From: Calonectria ilicicola
Taxonomy: Eukaryota; Ascomycota; Sordariomycetes; Hypocreales; Nectriaceae
Direction: 5' to 3'
DNA length: 64,000 bases
Assembly (NCBI GenBank): GCA_020809705.1
Contig: CP085832.1
Coordinates: 4,898,001-4,962,000, forward strand
This document shows, piece by piece, positions 24,114-36,500 of this stretch. The notes under the pieces were generated by a model, which saw nothing but the letters and a program-made list of their open reading frames with translations, had not been told where the DNA came from and did not search any database. Made by a program: the position numbers and the translations under genes. Position 1 is the first letter of the stretch, and every line of letters begins with the position of its first letter.

Positions 24114-25858
24114 ATGTCGGATCCGTCGACGAAATCACCACCATTTTTGGTATCAACAAAGATCCACGACATTTATCGTGGCACCTACTTTCAGGCCGTC
24201 TTGCTTGGTCTCATTAGTTTTACCCAGCCTGGAATATGGAGTGCTATGAATAGTGAGTAACTTGAGCTTTCTGGACTCATATGCGCGTTTAACCAGTTGT
24301 GCATTTGCTTAGGTCTTGGTGCGGGCGGCCAAGCAGAGCCGTACGTTGTAAACGCTGCCAATGTCATTACATTTGTGTATGTTTCCACTACATCAACATC
24401 ATGAACATGTTTTCGAAATAACACTCTATTTGCTGACATTAATAGTATCATGGTTATTCTTGCCCCACTTGCCAGCATGATCGGCAATATTTTTGGTATG
24501 AAATGGATCGTCACGTTTGGGTGCATAGGGTATGTTCCGTATTCGGCTGCCCTATATGTAAATTCAGTCTATGGAACACAATGGTGTATGTTGCTTCCCG
24601 ATGACGAAGACGGCTGAAACTGATCCAATTGTCATTAGTCCTAATTTTTGGCGCTGTAACCTGTGGTTTGTCGGTATGTTGAGACCAAACTCAAGTCATC
24701 ATCAATTCTAATCAAGGCAGGCAACCGCTCTTTGGCCAGGTGAAGCGGCCATGGCAGTTGGGTACCCCGAAGTTAGAAAGAGGGGAAAATGCGGTAATGA
24801 TTTCTATCTAGGGCCCTTTATCAAAGAATCTTATCTGACATTTGCTACAGTGGGAATTTGGATGGCTCTCGGCAAACTTGGCTCCATAATTGCCACCGCC
24901 ATTCAACTAGGTCTCAACAAAGATAAATCTCAGACTGGTGCTATATCTCCCAACACATACCTAGTTCTCATCGCAATTCAATGCTTGGGGCTTCCCTTAT
25001 CTTTGCTCCTCTCCCCACCCGACAAACTAATTCGCGAGGATGGGAAGAAGCCCACATTTGCAAATACTAACAAAACATTTAAATCTCAAGGGCTCGGTTT
25101 CCTGGCACAATTCAAGCGCAAGGAGATTGTCTTGATGATCCCAGCCTATATCACTGCTCAATGGGGTGTCACGTACCAAGGCAACTACATGGCCGCTTAC
25201 TTTACAGTTCGCGCCCGAACGCTTGCTGGGTTTTTGACGGCTATTGTCGGTGCGATTGTCAATGTGCTCGCCGGATGGTGGCTTGACAACAGGAGGGTGC
25301 GTCGATCAACACAAGCCAGGGCTATGTGGTATGCGCTTTTGGCACTTTTTACTCTTGTATGGGTATGGAACATTGTGATTCAAGAGCGCTGGGCGAAGCA
25401 CAATCCAGGAGAGATTGATTGGTCCAGCTACAACTTTAGGCAAGGTGTTGCAATTTTTATTCTTTATAGGCAAGTCTTTTCCAGAAAGACCCTGGAGCTC
25501 ATGCTAATATCAGGATAGAATCGCCTACGAAACTGTCGGCGTTTGGCTGTATTGGACTTTGGGCACTTTGGACAATGAGATGGACACAATCTCTCTTTCC
25601 ATGTCTGTGCTCCGTGGGGGAGAGGCTCTCGGGTCTGCACTTGCCTACGCTGTTGGGTCAGTTCGTAGTGCATCTCTCATGACTAATTTAATCGTCTCTG
25701 TGGTCGTATTTTACGCTGCTGTTCCATTTACAACATGGGCAGCCCATCTGATCAAGGATCAAATTCCTGGAGAGGATGCCGAGGGATCTGATACAGATGT
25801 AACCCCAAATGGGGAGGCGGTGTCTGAGCCCGAGTATCACACCGCTATCAAGACTTGA
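24114..25858 (+). CDS. UNC93-like MFS membrane protein (DUF895)
   Basis: Seven exons: 24114-24252, 24313-24376, 24446-24585, 24639-24673, 24721-24793, 24851-25469 and 25519-25858; 469 aa. The fourth exon is only 35 bp. Intron 6 (25470-25518) is a GC-AG intron with the strong donor AG|GCAAGT; splicing there yields IFILYRIAYETVGVWLYWTL in frame. Family pattern: YFQAVLLGLISFTQPGIWSA, then SLGAGGQAEPYVVNAANVIT, WPGEAAMAVGYPEVRKRGKC and GIWMALGKLGSI, as in fungal UNC93/DUF895 proteins with 11-12 membrane helices. Such proteins are putative transporters or channel regulators; no substrate can be inferred. It has a charged C-terminal tail after the last helix. Confidence 0.88.
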
Positions 25859-26440
25859 GCTAGGATGGCCCATGTTTTGGGCTTGGTTAATAATGGGAGT
25901 CAAGCACTCATATGACAATTTTAAGCTGATTTGGGCTTGAAGAAGCGCGGCGATTAGGTTTAGTATTGGCATCCATGTCCCAGGTAATTTGGTTACACAT
26001 GCCATGCACCAAATACGAAAGCTCAATTTTCGGGTTCGTTGATCAGAAACCGTCCCCCACCTGGGTTGCATTTAGATCCTTCTTCTCCATTTTCATTTAA
26101 ATCTAATATGTGAACCATGCCGTGCTTGGAATAGCCGATTGAGAACGGACCATCAACTGTTGTGCACTTGCAGCGTACAAGGATACTCGTTTTCGGTCTG
26201 GCGCTCGTCCACTCTCTCGCTCCCCGAACCCGCTTATTAAGCGGTCACTTTTTGTCTTAGTCATCTCTTTGCCACTCTGGATTAGGATTGGGACCAGCAA
26301 TGCTTTTATTTCGGAGTGATCTCCTAAAGGGCCAATACGATTTTCTGTCAGTTCTTCACTTCGTCTGAATTGGAAGGGCCTAAAAGAGCTTGAATAGTAC
26401 CAGCCTGAATCTCCCTTTCGCCTGGACCTGTGTGTTAAAT
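25859..26440. promoter_or_regulatory. Promoter of Zn2Cys6 gene with CCG-N9-CGG palindrome
   Basis: Spacer upstream of the regulator at 26441. CCGCTTATTAAGCGG at 26230-26244 is a 15-bp perfect inverted repeat with CCG/CGG ends (everted half-sites, 9-bp spacer), about 200 bp before the ATG. A one-base variant occurs at 30033-30047. Confidence 0.45.
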
Positions 26441-28547
26441 ATGCCGAAGAAAAGGGTCTGTGATTCGTGCCGAACGAAAAAGGTATGAGACTACTACTTT
26501 CAATGGGAAATTTACCACGGCTAAGATTTATAAGATATACTGTGATGCGGCATATCCAAGATGTGAGTGGTGCGCACACAGAAGCCTGCCTTGCACGTAC
26601 GGCGGCAAAGTTGCAGGCGAAACCCCAGATATGGCGGTGGAGTAAGCTATTCTTTTGTCACAAAAGTCGAGGGCACAGTTAATGTAATGCGTTTCATCAG
26701 GATGCTATCGCAAGACGAATTAGAGCTTCGTGTGCGGCGACTGGAACAGGTTCTCGGATCTAAATTACGCCAGAAGAGAAAACTGGCCGAATTCGAAGAT
26801 TCATCACTAAACCCGTCAAGATCAATCAAAGCACGAACTAGCAACGCGGATTGCAAAATAACGGCTACGATAAACAGCGTTTTTTTCGGCAGCCTGCACT
26901 TTGCCGGCTCCGACCTTGGCGATGTTACTTCCCAGAACGGTGTCCCGGTATTCTCACAGAAGTGTCAAGATTGGATCAAGCACCAAACTGGGCAAGCAGA
27001 CGTATTTTCAGATACCTATCCTGAGACAACATCTTCTGAAAACGTCCATGCTTTTAATTCTCCAAGGCTTGGGGCCCCGCAAAAAGACTTCCGCTTACCC
27101 ACGAGGCAAATGGTTGAATCATGCGTGGCAATCTACGCCAGCTCCCCCTTTCGATATGTATTTCCGTTCATTAATTCTACGAGATTCAAACAGACTATGG
27201 ACAAGGCTTACAGCTCACAACCCGATCAGGACCCAAGGGAAATAATGAGCAGTAAAGTTTGCGTCTTGTCTTTTGTTGCAAGCCTTTCGCTTATTGAGCC
27301 CTGTAAGACGGTTGCGGTTGGGCCGATAGATGTAGAATTGTGTGCGACTGAGGCTGAGAAATGTTTACTGCCTATGTTAAAACGCGTGGATGTTGAACTT
27401 CTAGAGTCGACAATCATGCTGGTAAGTGATGCGAAGTAAATGAAACCTGATGTTACAATGACAAAGCTAATTGTCTCAAAGTGTACTTATCGCGATTTAT
27501 CGGGCCATATCCAAGCCGCAACACTGCTGCATTCGCTGGCATCTCGTTGTGTCTTTGCCTTCGGCGGACACCTGAACGATTATGGAAATGACCAAACTTC
27601 CATTCAGTCCGAAATGCGCCAGCATATCCGTTCATTATTCTGGCTGTGCTACTTTTTCGATAAACATTTGTCATTGCGAACTGGACAACCGCAGTGGATC
27701 AATGACGATCACTGCGACCTTACCCTCCCAAAAGACTTCTCCGCGTTTGCCAACGTAGAAAAAGAGCTTGCTCCAACGCCTTGGACTAATGCAAACCCAG
27801 TTTTCCCGAGCGATCTGGGCCTTACCGTTATCAAATCCAAAGTATTCACAATGCTTTACTCAGCAAAAGCGTTTAGAAAGCCAGATGCTCAGTTGCTGTG
27901 CGAGATACGAGAGTTGGATGAAGAACTTGAATGTTGGCGTCTTTCCTTACCGAGCAAGCTGCGACCTAATTTGACATTATCAGTGGTGGATACTGATGCG
28001 ATAAAGAAGCATGTAAGACCAATGCTGGTTATTTTTGTACATTTTGAATATCTATTTTTGCTTGCCACTATCCACAAAGCTTGCGGAAGATGCAAGTCTT
28101 GGACCGAAAATGGGCTTCATGAACAAGGCGCATTCGAGTCAAGTTTGGCGCTGTCGATACAAGCAAGCCGGTCAATGCTATGTCTACTACTGACAACATT
28201 TAGTTCTGTGCATAGGGAAGCATTTTGGTAAGTTACCAAGATTCGCACTGAATCTGGCTCTTGTGTTGATGAAGAAACATAGGCTTGTAACCTTTTACCC
28301 AATGTGGGCGATGATGACAGTGTTTTTCAATATTCTCCTTTACCCACAAGCCAGCACGGCGGGAGAGGATGTTGAACTTCTTCGACTGATACCAAACATT
28401 ATGAAAAGAATGCGTGATAGGCAATTGACAGAGACTGAAATCTCCCACCTGAAAACCCTAGACGCGTTTGTTGCAGAGCTTGTCCGCTTAGCTAATCACG
28501 CTATTCAAAGGTTTCCGTGCAAGCACGCTTGGGTGGCGATGGAATAA
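26441..28547 (+). CDS. Zn2Cys6 transcription factor, C-terminus probably frameshifted
   Basis: Five exons: 26441-26482, 26535-26641, 26701-27421, 27482-28227 and 28283-28547; 626 aa. The zinc cluster is at the extreme N-terminus and split by intron 1: CDSCRTKK then IYCDAAYPRCEWC up to RSLPCTYGG. Next comes a coiled-coil-like segment (ELELRVRRLEQVLGS) and the fungal_trans domain (SPFRYVFPFINSTRF, then QHIRSLFWLCYFFDKHLSLRTG). The frame closes with a TAA at 28545. However, another frame stays open from 28496 to 28808 and reads like the expected C-terminal tail, so the present stop is probably caused by a frameshift near 28500-28545. Neighbours do not reveal the target pathway. Confidence 0.85.
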
Positions 28548-28808
28548 GGGTCGAAAAAGCATACAATGGTCCTCAGGATATGTTGGGGCAGGACAGATTC
28601 GTCTTGATTTCTTTTTTGCATCCTGTCAGTCTGTTTTGCAAGAATCTACTTTCGCTGCGAAATTCTTAGGAAGCAAACTTGGATATGTTGACCCTACTCC
28701 GCTGGCTGATAATAGCCAAAAACATTTGAGCCTCATGTTTGAACTCATCAAGCGTTGGTTAGAGCTCTGCAAGGTGCCAGATCTAATATCCTGGCTGGCT
28801 TGGTATTA
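28496..28808 (+). pseudogene. Out-of-frame continuation of the regulator at 26441
   Basis: About 104 open codons in a different frame, overlapping the end of the regulator and continuing past its stop. They read RLGGDGIRVEKAIQWSSGYV, then IRLDFFFASCQSVLQES and HLSLMFELIKRWLELCK, ending DLISWLAWY-stop. Composition is clearly protein-like and there is no ATG of its own, so it is best explained as the original C-terminus separated by a single frameshift (mutation or sequencing error). Confidence 0.55.
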
Positions 28809-31800
28809 GGTCTTATCATGTACACACACGGACTTTTCAAATAGTTTTTACTCACCGCATATGGGAACCCGTTGATACCAAAAAATAAAAAACCCCAAAT
28901 TCCTCAGTCTAGCTCCGATATGCATCTGATGACGTTTGAGTTTTGCCGAGGCCAATAACTTTGAGTGGACGACATCAGCGAGTGTGCCATAAGAATTACC
29001 TGTAATAACGAACCTTTGAAGTATCCTCATACCCTCTAATATTGAGGTATGGACCAAATAACCTGACCATAGCGGTGATTTAGATCAATTCTTCAAACCA
29101 TACTCATTGTTGTGTAGCCTGTAGCGAGATTCTAGCCGAGGTTCGAGCCAGACACTCCAACGGAACAATGTCCGAATGCAAGAGAAAGCACCAGGTACCG
29201 TTCCGAAGGAATATTTTCACACGCCCGACACTAGCTGAATCATGCTTTATTCGACGCCATGTAGGCTTTTTCTTCCAATGTGGCATCTGTGCATAATCGA
29301 TCGTATTTAGGCATCCGGACTAGTTGAAGGCATAGGGTTAAACTTGGTTGTCACTTGAGGGTCGCTCGCTGTGGTATTTCGAAACGATTTCTAACGCCTC
29401 GATATAAATATTCTAGAGTAGATATGAATCAGTACAAAGAAGGGGAAATTGTCGTTGTACAAGGTAGTGCAGAGCGCGTAGTTGTGGTGACCTGCGAGGA
29501 AAATGAAATGGATTCTAATTGCATCTGATCTTACAGTCGATTTTGAGAGACCGAAATTAAGCGAATCACTGGTACTATCAGAAACTATTTCTTCGCTATA
29601 ATGTGGAATGAGGGAGACCACAATTTATGTACTTTTCTTGCCAAAATCAGACGGCTGATTTTGGAGAGTGGGTGCCCAGCCGCACCAAGTCCTGCCTTTG
29701 TGCTACCACTTATGTCTCAGCTCCGAAAATCCTTCATTATATCCGCAATCGCTACATCGCGTTAAAGGATCCCGCTTATAAATTGGGCTGCGGGCTACCA
29801 GAGGACGCGAAACCGCCTGAACCTGAGCTTATGCGAAACCGAGCAGACACAAACACATCCCATAGCTAGATGGCGCTAACGCGATTCCTCTCCAGTCGGA
29901 ATCGAGAATGCTGCATTGTATTGAATTTTATTTATGGTCACATAGCTAAATGCTTGCTTTGTCGCTTTCGTTAGCTCTGATTTTGACCGAGGTGGGCGGT
30001 CGTGTAACCCTCCCATTCGCGCCGTACCGATCCCGCTTATTAAGCGCAAGTCGCCCGCTTGATAATCGGAAGGGAGTGGTTATATTACAACTATTTGTAG
30101 TCGTTCATACAAAACCTTTAGAATCTCCACTAGAGCAAACTCTTGACTTGCCGCTTGATCTGCCGTTTCTGTCACGACCATCATTTGATAGGAGGAACCC
30201 ATATTATGATCGCGATGAAAATGCCACTGATCACCATTGACTTCGTTTGAGTACTAGCTAGGATTCTTGATGGAGATTGGTCTTTCCAAAGGCCTATTTT
30301 TAAATGTTCACAAATTAAGAGAAGTAAACCCTTGTACAAGCGCAGGATCAAACGCATTTAGCCAGACAGCCATCGCAGTTCGGAATGGACAGAGCTCATG
30401 GCCAGGGATAGGACATTCTATCACCCATTAGGCGATGCTTAGGCCCCTCCCTTTTTTCATTAGGGCAACCCCAGCCTGTTGGTTCTGTTCATCACCAACA
30501 TGGTCTGGGTAGGGTTGAGGCCTGCTGCGCCAAACTCGTAGAGGGAAATTGGTCCAATCACTTCATAGATGACATTTATCCCGAAGCGGAGTCTAAAAAA
30601 AGGTCGGGTTGGTTTAGTTGTTCTTGGGTAAGTCAAGCCAGGCTATTGCAGCTATTTAAGTTGGGACAGAGGCTGGACTGGGCTGAAATCAAAACGACAG
30701 CCGGTCTTTCATTGCATGAGTTATATGGCACGGAGCATAATGTTGAATGACCATCTATCATATTACAAATACTACTTAGTTTTATCATGGTACGTTTAAA
30801 CATCCCTGACACTACTCCAGCTTCTTGGTGAAATGGACTCGTATGTCCTCTTTAAGGAACGGGCAAATGATCATTCCAAAAAAAGAAACATAAAAGAATA
30901 AGAACTAGTTGGCGATGAACCGATGTGGTAGATCAAGATCAGCTCTGGAACTTATCTAAGGCAAGTGCTTTAGTCACAATGCTGTTGTCATTCTAGGAAA
31001 GCGTTTTTGAATCAATGTTTATTTTATTTTTATTATTTCTTTTTTAAAGAAGATATTGGGCTAATCCGACATATTAGTGTTCTCATTGATGGGTTAAATA
31101 TTTTAGCATAATAAAAACAAATCTCTTGGCCCACATGTTCGGATGAATCTAGACCGAGCGCTAAGATGGCATGGCGAAGATGGCAGGGGCGAAAGATGGT
31201 ACTAAGCCAAGGAGTAACCTACTCCAAGAAAGAAAAAGGGTATTCGTACCCAGTCATTTGCCGCGATGGTTTCATCAGGGACAAGGTACGGACAGGGTGC
31301 AAGGAAGTTTAAACCAGTTGGGGTTAGTGCAATACAAAGAGGGGCCGTTTCAACTACCGAAACCCGGGTGGAGGAGGGGCCGTTGGCTTTTTAGAATCAC
31401 TTGAGAAAATTTTGTTGGGTCGTGACTTTAGTATCTCATAGTCCACGCCGTGAATTGAACGAAGGAACTGTAAGAGAAGTGCAATTCGACTAGATCACTG
31501 GAAAAGACTTGATTCGCTCCGCGAAGCAAATATCCGCGTAGGTATCGATTGTTGGGACCCGGAGGATAAAGAAATGCATGTGAGAGTGTCGGATTTGACC
31601 GCGTTTCATCAAGTCTTGGCATCTAATTAATTCAAGACTCATACGCAAGTGCCACCAATGAATCATTGATTTAATTCAGAGCGCGTCGGACCATAATTTA
31701 TAACCTTAAATTTGTGTTTACAGGCGAAGGCTTGCTCCATTGCCATTCAAGGGGACAGATACTACTAGCTCAACCGGTGATATGATGAAAGGGGCTGCAA

Positions 31801-32040
31801 CCTACAGTCTCTCGAGCCCAAAGATGGCCTAGCCATATTAGCGAAGTGAAAGATGCTCCACTTGCAGGGTAGGCCTGGAACAGAAAGCAGTAACAATAAC
31901 TATATCGAAAGACGCGTAAGGAAGCCAGCATGAAATATAGCGCAGATATGAGAGATCTAGTAAATAAAACCATCATGAACAATTCATTCTGTTTGGCTAT
32001 ATCTATTTTCCCTTCACAATTCTGAAACAACACACTAGCA
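28809..32040. other. 3.2-kb region without a recognisable gene
   Basis: Only short open frames (for example 29627-29869 and 29950-30240 plus) with no family signal. It contains a perfect 10-bp-arm hairpin at 29641-29664 (CCAAAATCAG, loop ACGG, CTGATTTTGG) and a near-copy of the CCG-N9-CGG palindrome at 30033-30047. Base composition is close to that of the neighbouring genes, so it is not part of the A/T-rich block. The right end holds the tyrosinase promoter. Confidence 0.45.
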
Positions 32041-33300
32041 ATGGCGAAGATTATACTTGCTGCGGCGGCCGTTTTAGCGGCAGCGCAAGTTGTATCGTCA
32101 GCTTGCACCAACCCTACGATCCGAAAGCCATGGTGAGCATAGCCTTCTAAATCCTATTATACGGTACCTCGTGTCGGCAAAGACTGACTAGAATAGGACT
32201 GCATTGACCAATGATGAAAAGGCGTCGTACATGAATTCGACCTTGTGCTTGATGAACGCCGAGACAGCGCCTGCCAAGTCTGGCGCCTTTGGTTCTCAGA
32301 GTCGCTGGGAGGAGCTGTTGGTCGCGCACATGGCACAAGTGCGGTTTATTCACACTACTGTGAGTTTCTTGGTACTCTCACGGATGGGCTGCCCTAAACA
32401 AAGTCTGATCCTATCAGGGTTCACTATTTCCATGGCATCGCTGGTTCGGCAAGATTCACGAAGATCTCCTTCGGAACGAATGTGGCTACACTGGCCCCTA
32501 CCCGTAAGTACATGAATAAATCCATATTATGGTTGCAGCGTATGCTTAGTGAATCTTTTAGATACTGGGATGAACAAGTTGATCAAGGGTTATTCCCCAT
32601 TGAGAATGCTAGTGTCTGGGACCGTTCCAACTGCACTGTCAAAGCTTTTGGTACAGCAAAAACGGACGAGAACAACTGCATTATTGATGGCGCATATGCT
32701 GATTACCGCGTCCACTATACGACCGCATCAGGAATGACGCGAACAGGGGAGGGCTCTTGTTTGACTCGTGGTCTTAATCAAACAGCCTTCGATACTGTTT
32801 CCCAGGCCATCGTGGAGAATTGTATGGCAGTGGAATCGGATGACTATGTGCAAATGCTGACCTGTTTGGGGAACACTCCCCACTCTGGTGGGCACCTGGG
32901 GGTTGGAGGTATCGTAAGTTGATGGTGGCCACGACAGGAAAGCGAGATCCGATGCTAACTTTGAGGATGCTTTTAGATGCGAGACCATGCTCGTTCCCCC
33001 GCTGACCCAGTCTTTTGGCTGCACCATGCTAACTTTGACCGACTATGGTGGGAGTGGCAAGCCCAAAACCTTTCAACTCGGTTGTATGCTATGGGAGGGC
33101 CTAACGTTGCGAGCGCCCAAATTTTTATCGATCTGCAGCCAGCTTCGCTTCCCCTTGAGGCCTTTGTACCTTACTTCGATGACCAAGGCAACGTCACCAC
33201 ACTAAACCACGTGATATGGATGCCTGGTCTTGCAGAAAATATCACTGTTAGAGATGTGATGGATATTAGGAACGATCTCATGTGTTTTGAGTATGTTTGA
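32041..33300 (+). CDS. Secreted tyrosinase (type-3 copper oxidase)
   Basis: Oxidises mono- or diphenols to quinones; in fungi used for pigments, phenolic detoxification or peptide-derived metabolites. Five exons: 32041-32132, 32197-32359, 32418-32503, 32562-32913 and 32977-33300; 338 aa. A signal peptide (MAKIILAAAAVLAAAQVVSSA) precedes the catalytic domain. CuA ligands are seen in AHMAQVRFIHTTGSLFPWHRWF, created by precise splicing of intron 2. CuB ligands are in NTPHSGGHLGVGG and in DPVFWLHHANFDRLWWEWQ. It lacks the long C-terminal lid domain of cytosolic fungal tyrosinases, so it belongs to the short secreted class. Convergent with the ABC transporter gene. Confidence 0.92.
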
Positions 33301-33521
33301 GAAGGAGAGGTTCTAGGAGGGGAAGTTTATCTATACCAAGTACAAGTAAAAAGAGTAATTCTCTAAACTAATAACGGCAAGCAATTCTTTCAATAAGGGG
33401 ATTATAGTGAATGAGGAAATATAAAGAGAGTAACCAAAAGAGAATAGAGATAATGCAGGGTTCGAGAAAGGGCCGCGGCAGAGGGATGACTACCAACATA
33501 TTTCCGCTCCAAGGCCTTGGT

Positions 33522-36500
33522 CTAAGACTCGGCCCTTTTTGTGGCCTTGGTCCTGAGTTTCATCATGAAGAACACAAGCCCGTAAATACCAACTACAAAG
33601 ACGACAACAATGCCGGCGTTTCTCCATCCATAATATTCCTCATTAAGGTTCAGGGTCCGTAGGTAATCGCCACCCTCGGTATATTGACACACACGGCAAG
33701 CGGCGGTGTCGTCTGGGTTGAGGAGGTTTGTAGCCGCGCCCATGCCTTGCTGGTAAACAGAAAGGTATTCTTGGCAGGTCTGGTTAGGAGCCGGGTCAAA
33801 AACAGCAACTTCATCAGACTTGCAGTGGATAGGCTTATCCCAGGAAGTGAAGACGAGTAAAGAACTCATGAGGTAGTTGAAAGGATCGATGTAGTACATC
33901 CTGCCAGATTAGACTGTTAGAGATTGCTGGAAGTATGGATTAACAATGGAACAACCAAATATTACTCACCAGTATCTCCAGAACGGCTCAATTTGGCTGT
34001 AGGGTATCATGACGCCGCAGAATGAGACCAGAGTTGTAATGACCAGGGGGTTGACAAGAGATGCGAAGACGGCGTTGGGGGTATACGCGGCGATCATTTG
34101 TCCAATGCCAGTGTAAAGACATTCGTACATGACCTACAAGACTGTTAAATGTGCCACGGCAATAGTATGGGGGGAGCTGGGAGATGGGCCAGAACTTACC
34201 ACGACGAAGAAAACACTGCCAGCGTGCTCTGGTGCGGTAGAGAGACCACAGGTAAAGTACCAGCAGACGTAATATAGCAATGCACAGACAAGTAAGTACG
34301 GAAATTCCGAGACGATGAGACCGGTAACAAAGGGAGCCCAGTGGTACATCTTGCTCTTTTTCTCACGCGCCTCATAGATATCGCGGCGGTCGATGAAGAG
34401 AGGCTGGAGCTGGGAAATGACACCCGGAGCAACAAAGATAAAGTTGAAAACGGTAAAGAGGTTCTGCTGAAGGTCTGTCAGACTATCTCCAATCATCCAA
34501 AAGGTAAAACCGTTCAAGAGCGCTAGGCTAATGTGCATGGCGAACTTATTATTAACATATTCTGTGTTCCGGAAGAGCGAGATGTTCATGCGATGGGTTA
34601 CATGTTTGACTTGCGTCCATATGGAAGCTGCAAACTCGTGTCCGTCATCACTGGCTCCCGAGGGTCGAGAGGCGGCTTCTGCAACAATCCAATCCAGTTC
34701 TTTAGAGAGCTGGTCATGTTCGGGTGATTGCAGCCAGATTTGATTCCAATCTTGATCCCAAGCCGGGTGCCCATTCCCTGATACCACATCAATCATGTGC
34801 TCAGCAGGATTTGCTTCAGGAGGACAAGGAGCTCCATAACGACCAAAATATTCCTTGATGGTGTTTGCATTCTGACCGATATCACCAAAGTATACAGTCT
34901 TTCCGCCTTTCGCGAGCAACAAAAGAGTATCGAACTGCGCAAAAAGCTGTGCTGAAGGTTGATGAATGGTGACCAAGACAGCTTGTCCGGCTTCTGCAAG
35001 TTTTCGGAGGAAGCGCACGGTATTGTAAGCGGCCTGACCATCAAGTCCGGATGTCGGTTCATCGAGGAAGATAAGAATCTCCGGTTTTGCTACTAATTCG
35101 ACGGCAATAGTAAGACGCTTGCGTTGCTCAACTGAGAGGCCAGCACCTGGACGACCCACGAGAGTATGTTCGAGGTCATTTAGCTCTAGGAGGTCAACAA
35201 TAGTGTCTACATATCGCAGCTTTTCTTCAGTGGATGAGTCGCGAGACTGGCGCAAGAGGGCCGAGAATTCGAGGGCCTCGCGGACGGTCGCCAAAGGCTC
35301 GTGGACATCCAGCTGTTCGACATAACCGGCAGAGCGTTGGAACGAAATGGGAATAGGGCGTCCATCGACCAAGACGGATCCGTGAATAGTACCTTCGGTT
35401 TTTCGTTGTGCGAGGACGTCAAGAAGTGTTGTCTTGCCGGCACCAGACGATCCCATTAACGCGCCGAGCATACCGGGTTTGACATAGCCCTGTACGTTGT
35501 CAAGAAGGACGCGGTCACCGTCGGCGGTTTTGACGGTATACGTCAAGTTCTTCCAGGTGAAGGTGCTTCGGTTGCGGAGGAGGTCGTTGCCGAGGTTTCT
35601 GTCTGGCGTGGCGGTTCCGGATTTGGCTGGGGGCTTCTCAGTAGCCCGCTCCTCCTCGTCGCCGGATGTGAACAGATGCTTCGACTTGTGGTGTTGCTCT
35701 CGAGGAACAAGGAGATTGCGGCCTCCTTCCCCCAGCTGCCTCCACTGGGAGGTGAAGAATGTGGTGAGGGCAACAAACAGCACCAACCACGCGCAGTTGA
35801 TGCCAAAGTTGCGCCAGATGTGGCTGTGACTGAAGGACATGTGCGTGAGATAGTCGTCGCCCGTGAGGCTCGTGGCACCGGGTAATGCGCCGCCAACACC
35901 AGCGCATGATTGCCCGCCAATTCCTTCAGTGTAGCCACGACCGTTGGGAATAAGGTTGGGGCCAACACAGGGAATATCCTGACCATGGAATTCGTTTCCG
36001 AGAAGAGCTTCAAATCCGTAGGCCATGGGGTTGATCCAGAAGATCCAGACAAACCACGAATGCATCTCGGGCTTGATGATCATATAGCCCATGTAGACAA
36101 ACAAGGCGACGATTGAAAGACCTGAGACCTTGGTCGCGGCGTCGAATGTAGGGAACGCGGCGCCGATGAGTCGGAAGAAAGCCGTCATGGACAAGGCTGT
36201 CATGAAGTTGGTGACCAGGTATGTAAAGAAGGCTGCTGCGGTCGTCCTCAGGCCGACCATGAAGTAGAAGACGAGGCCAAAGTGTGTAACTTGGAATAGC
36301 AGAATGGGCAAATCTGCGACGACTTGAGCAATACAGATGGCTGCTGGGTCATACAAGGCAAAGGAGCGGTGCTTGGCTAGAATGGGTCTACCAGTAAACG
36401 AGTCTGTAACTTCCGAAAGAGCGATAAGGGCGTTGTATAGGATGGAGAAGAACAGGGCACCGCCCTTGAGGAAGAGGCCGGTCGAGTTATTGGGAGTAGA

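Noticed and set aside
28511..28523. A 13-nt stretch starting GT and ending AG whose removal would restore the frame of the Zn2Cys6 regulator
   Set aside because: Far too short for a spliceosomal intron; more likely coincidence beside an ordinary indel.
29627..29869. 80-codon plus-strand open frame in the gene-poor region
   Set aside because: Looks weakly protein-like but has no recognisable family, intron or neighbour context.
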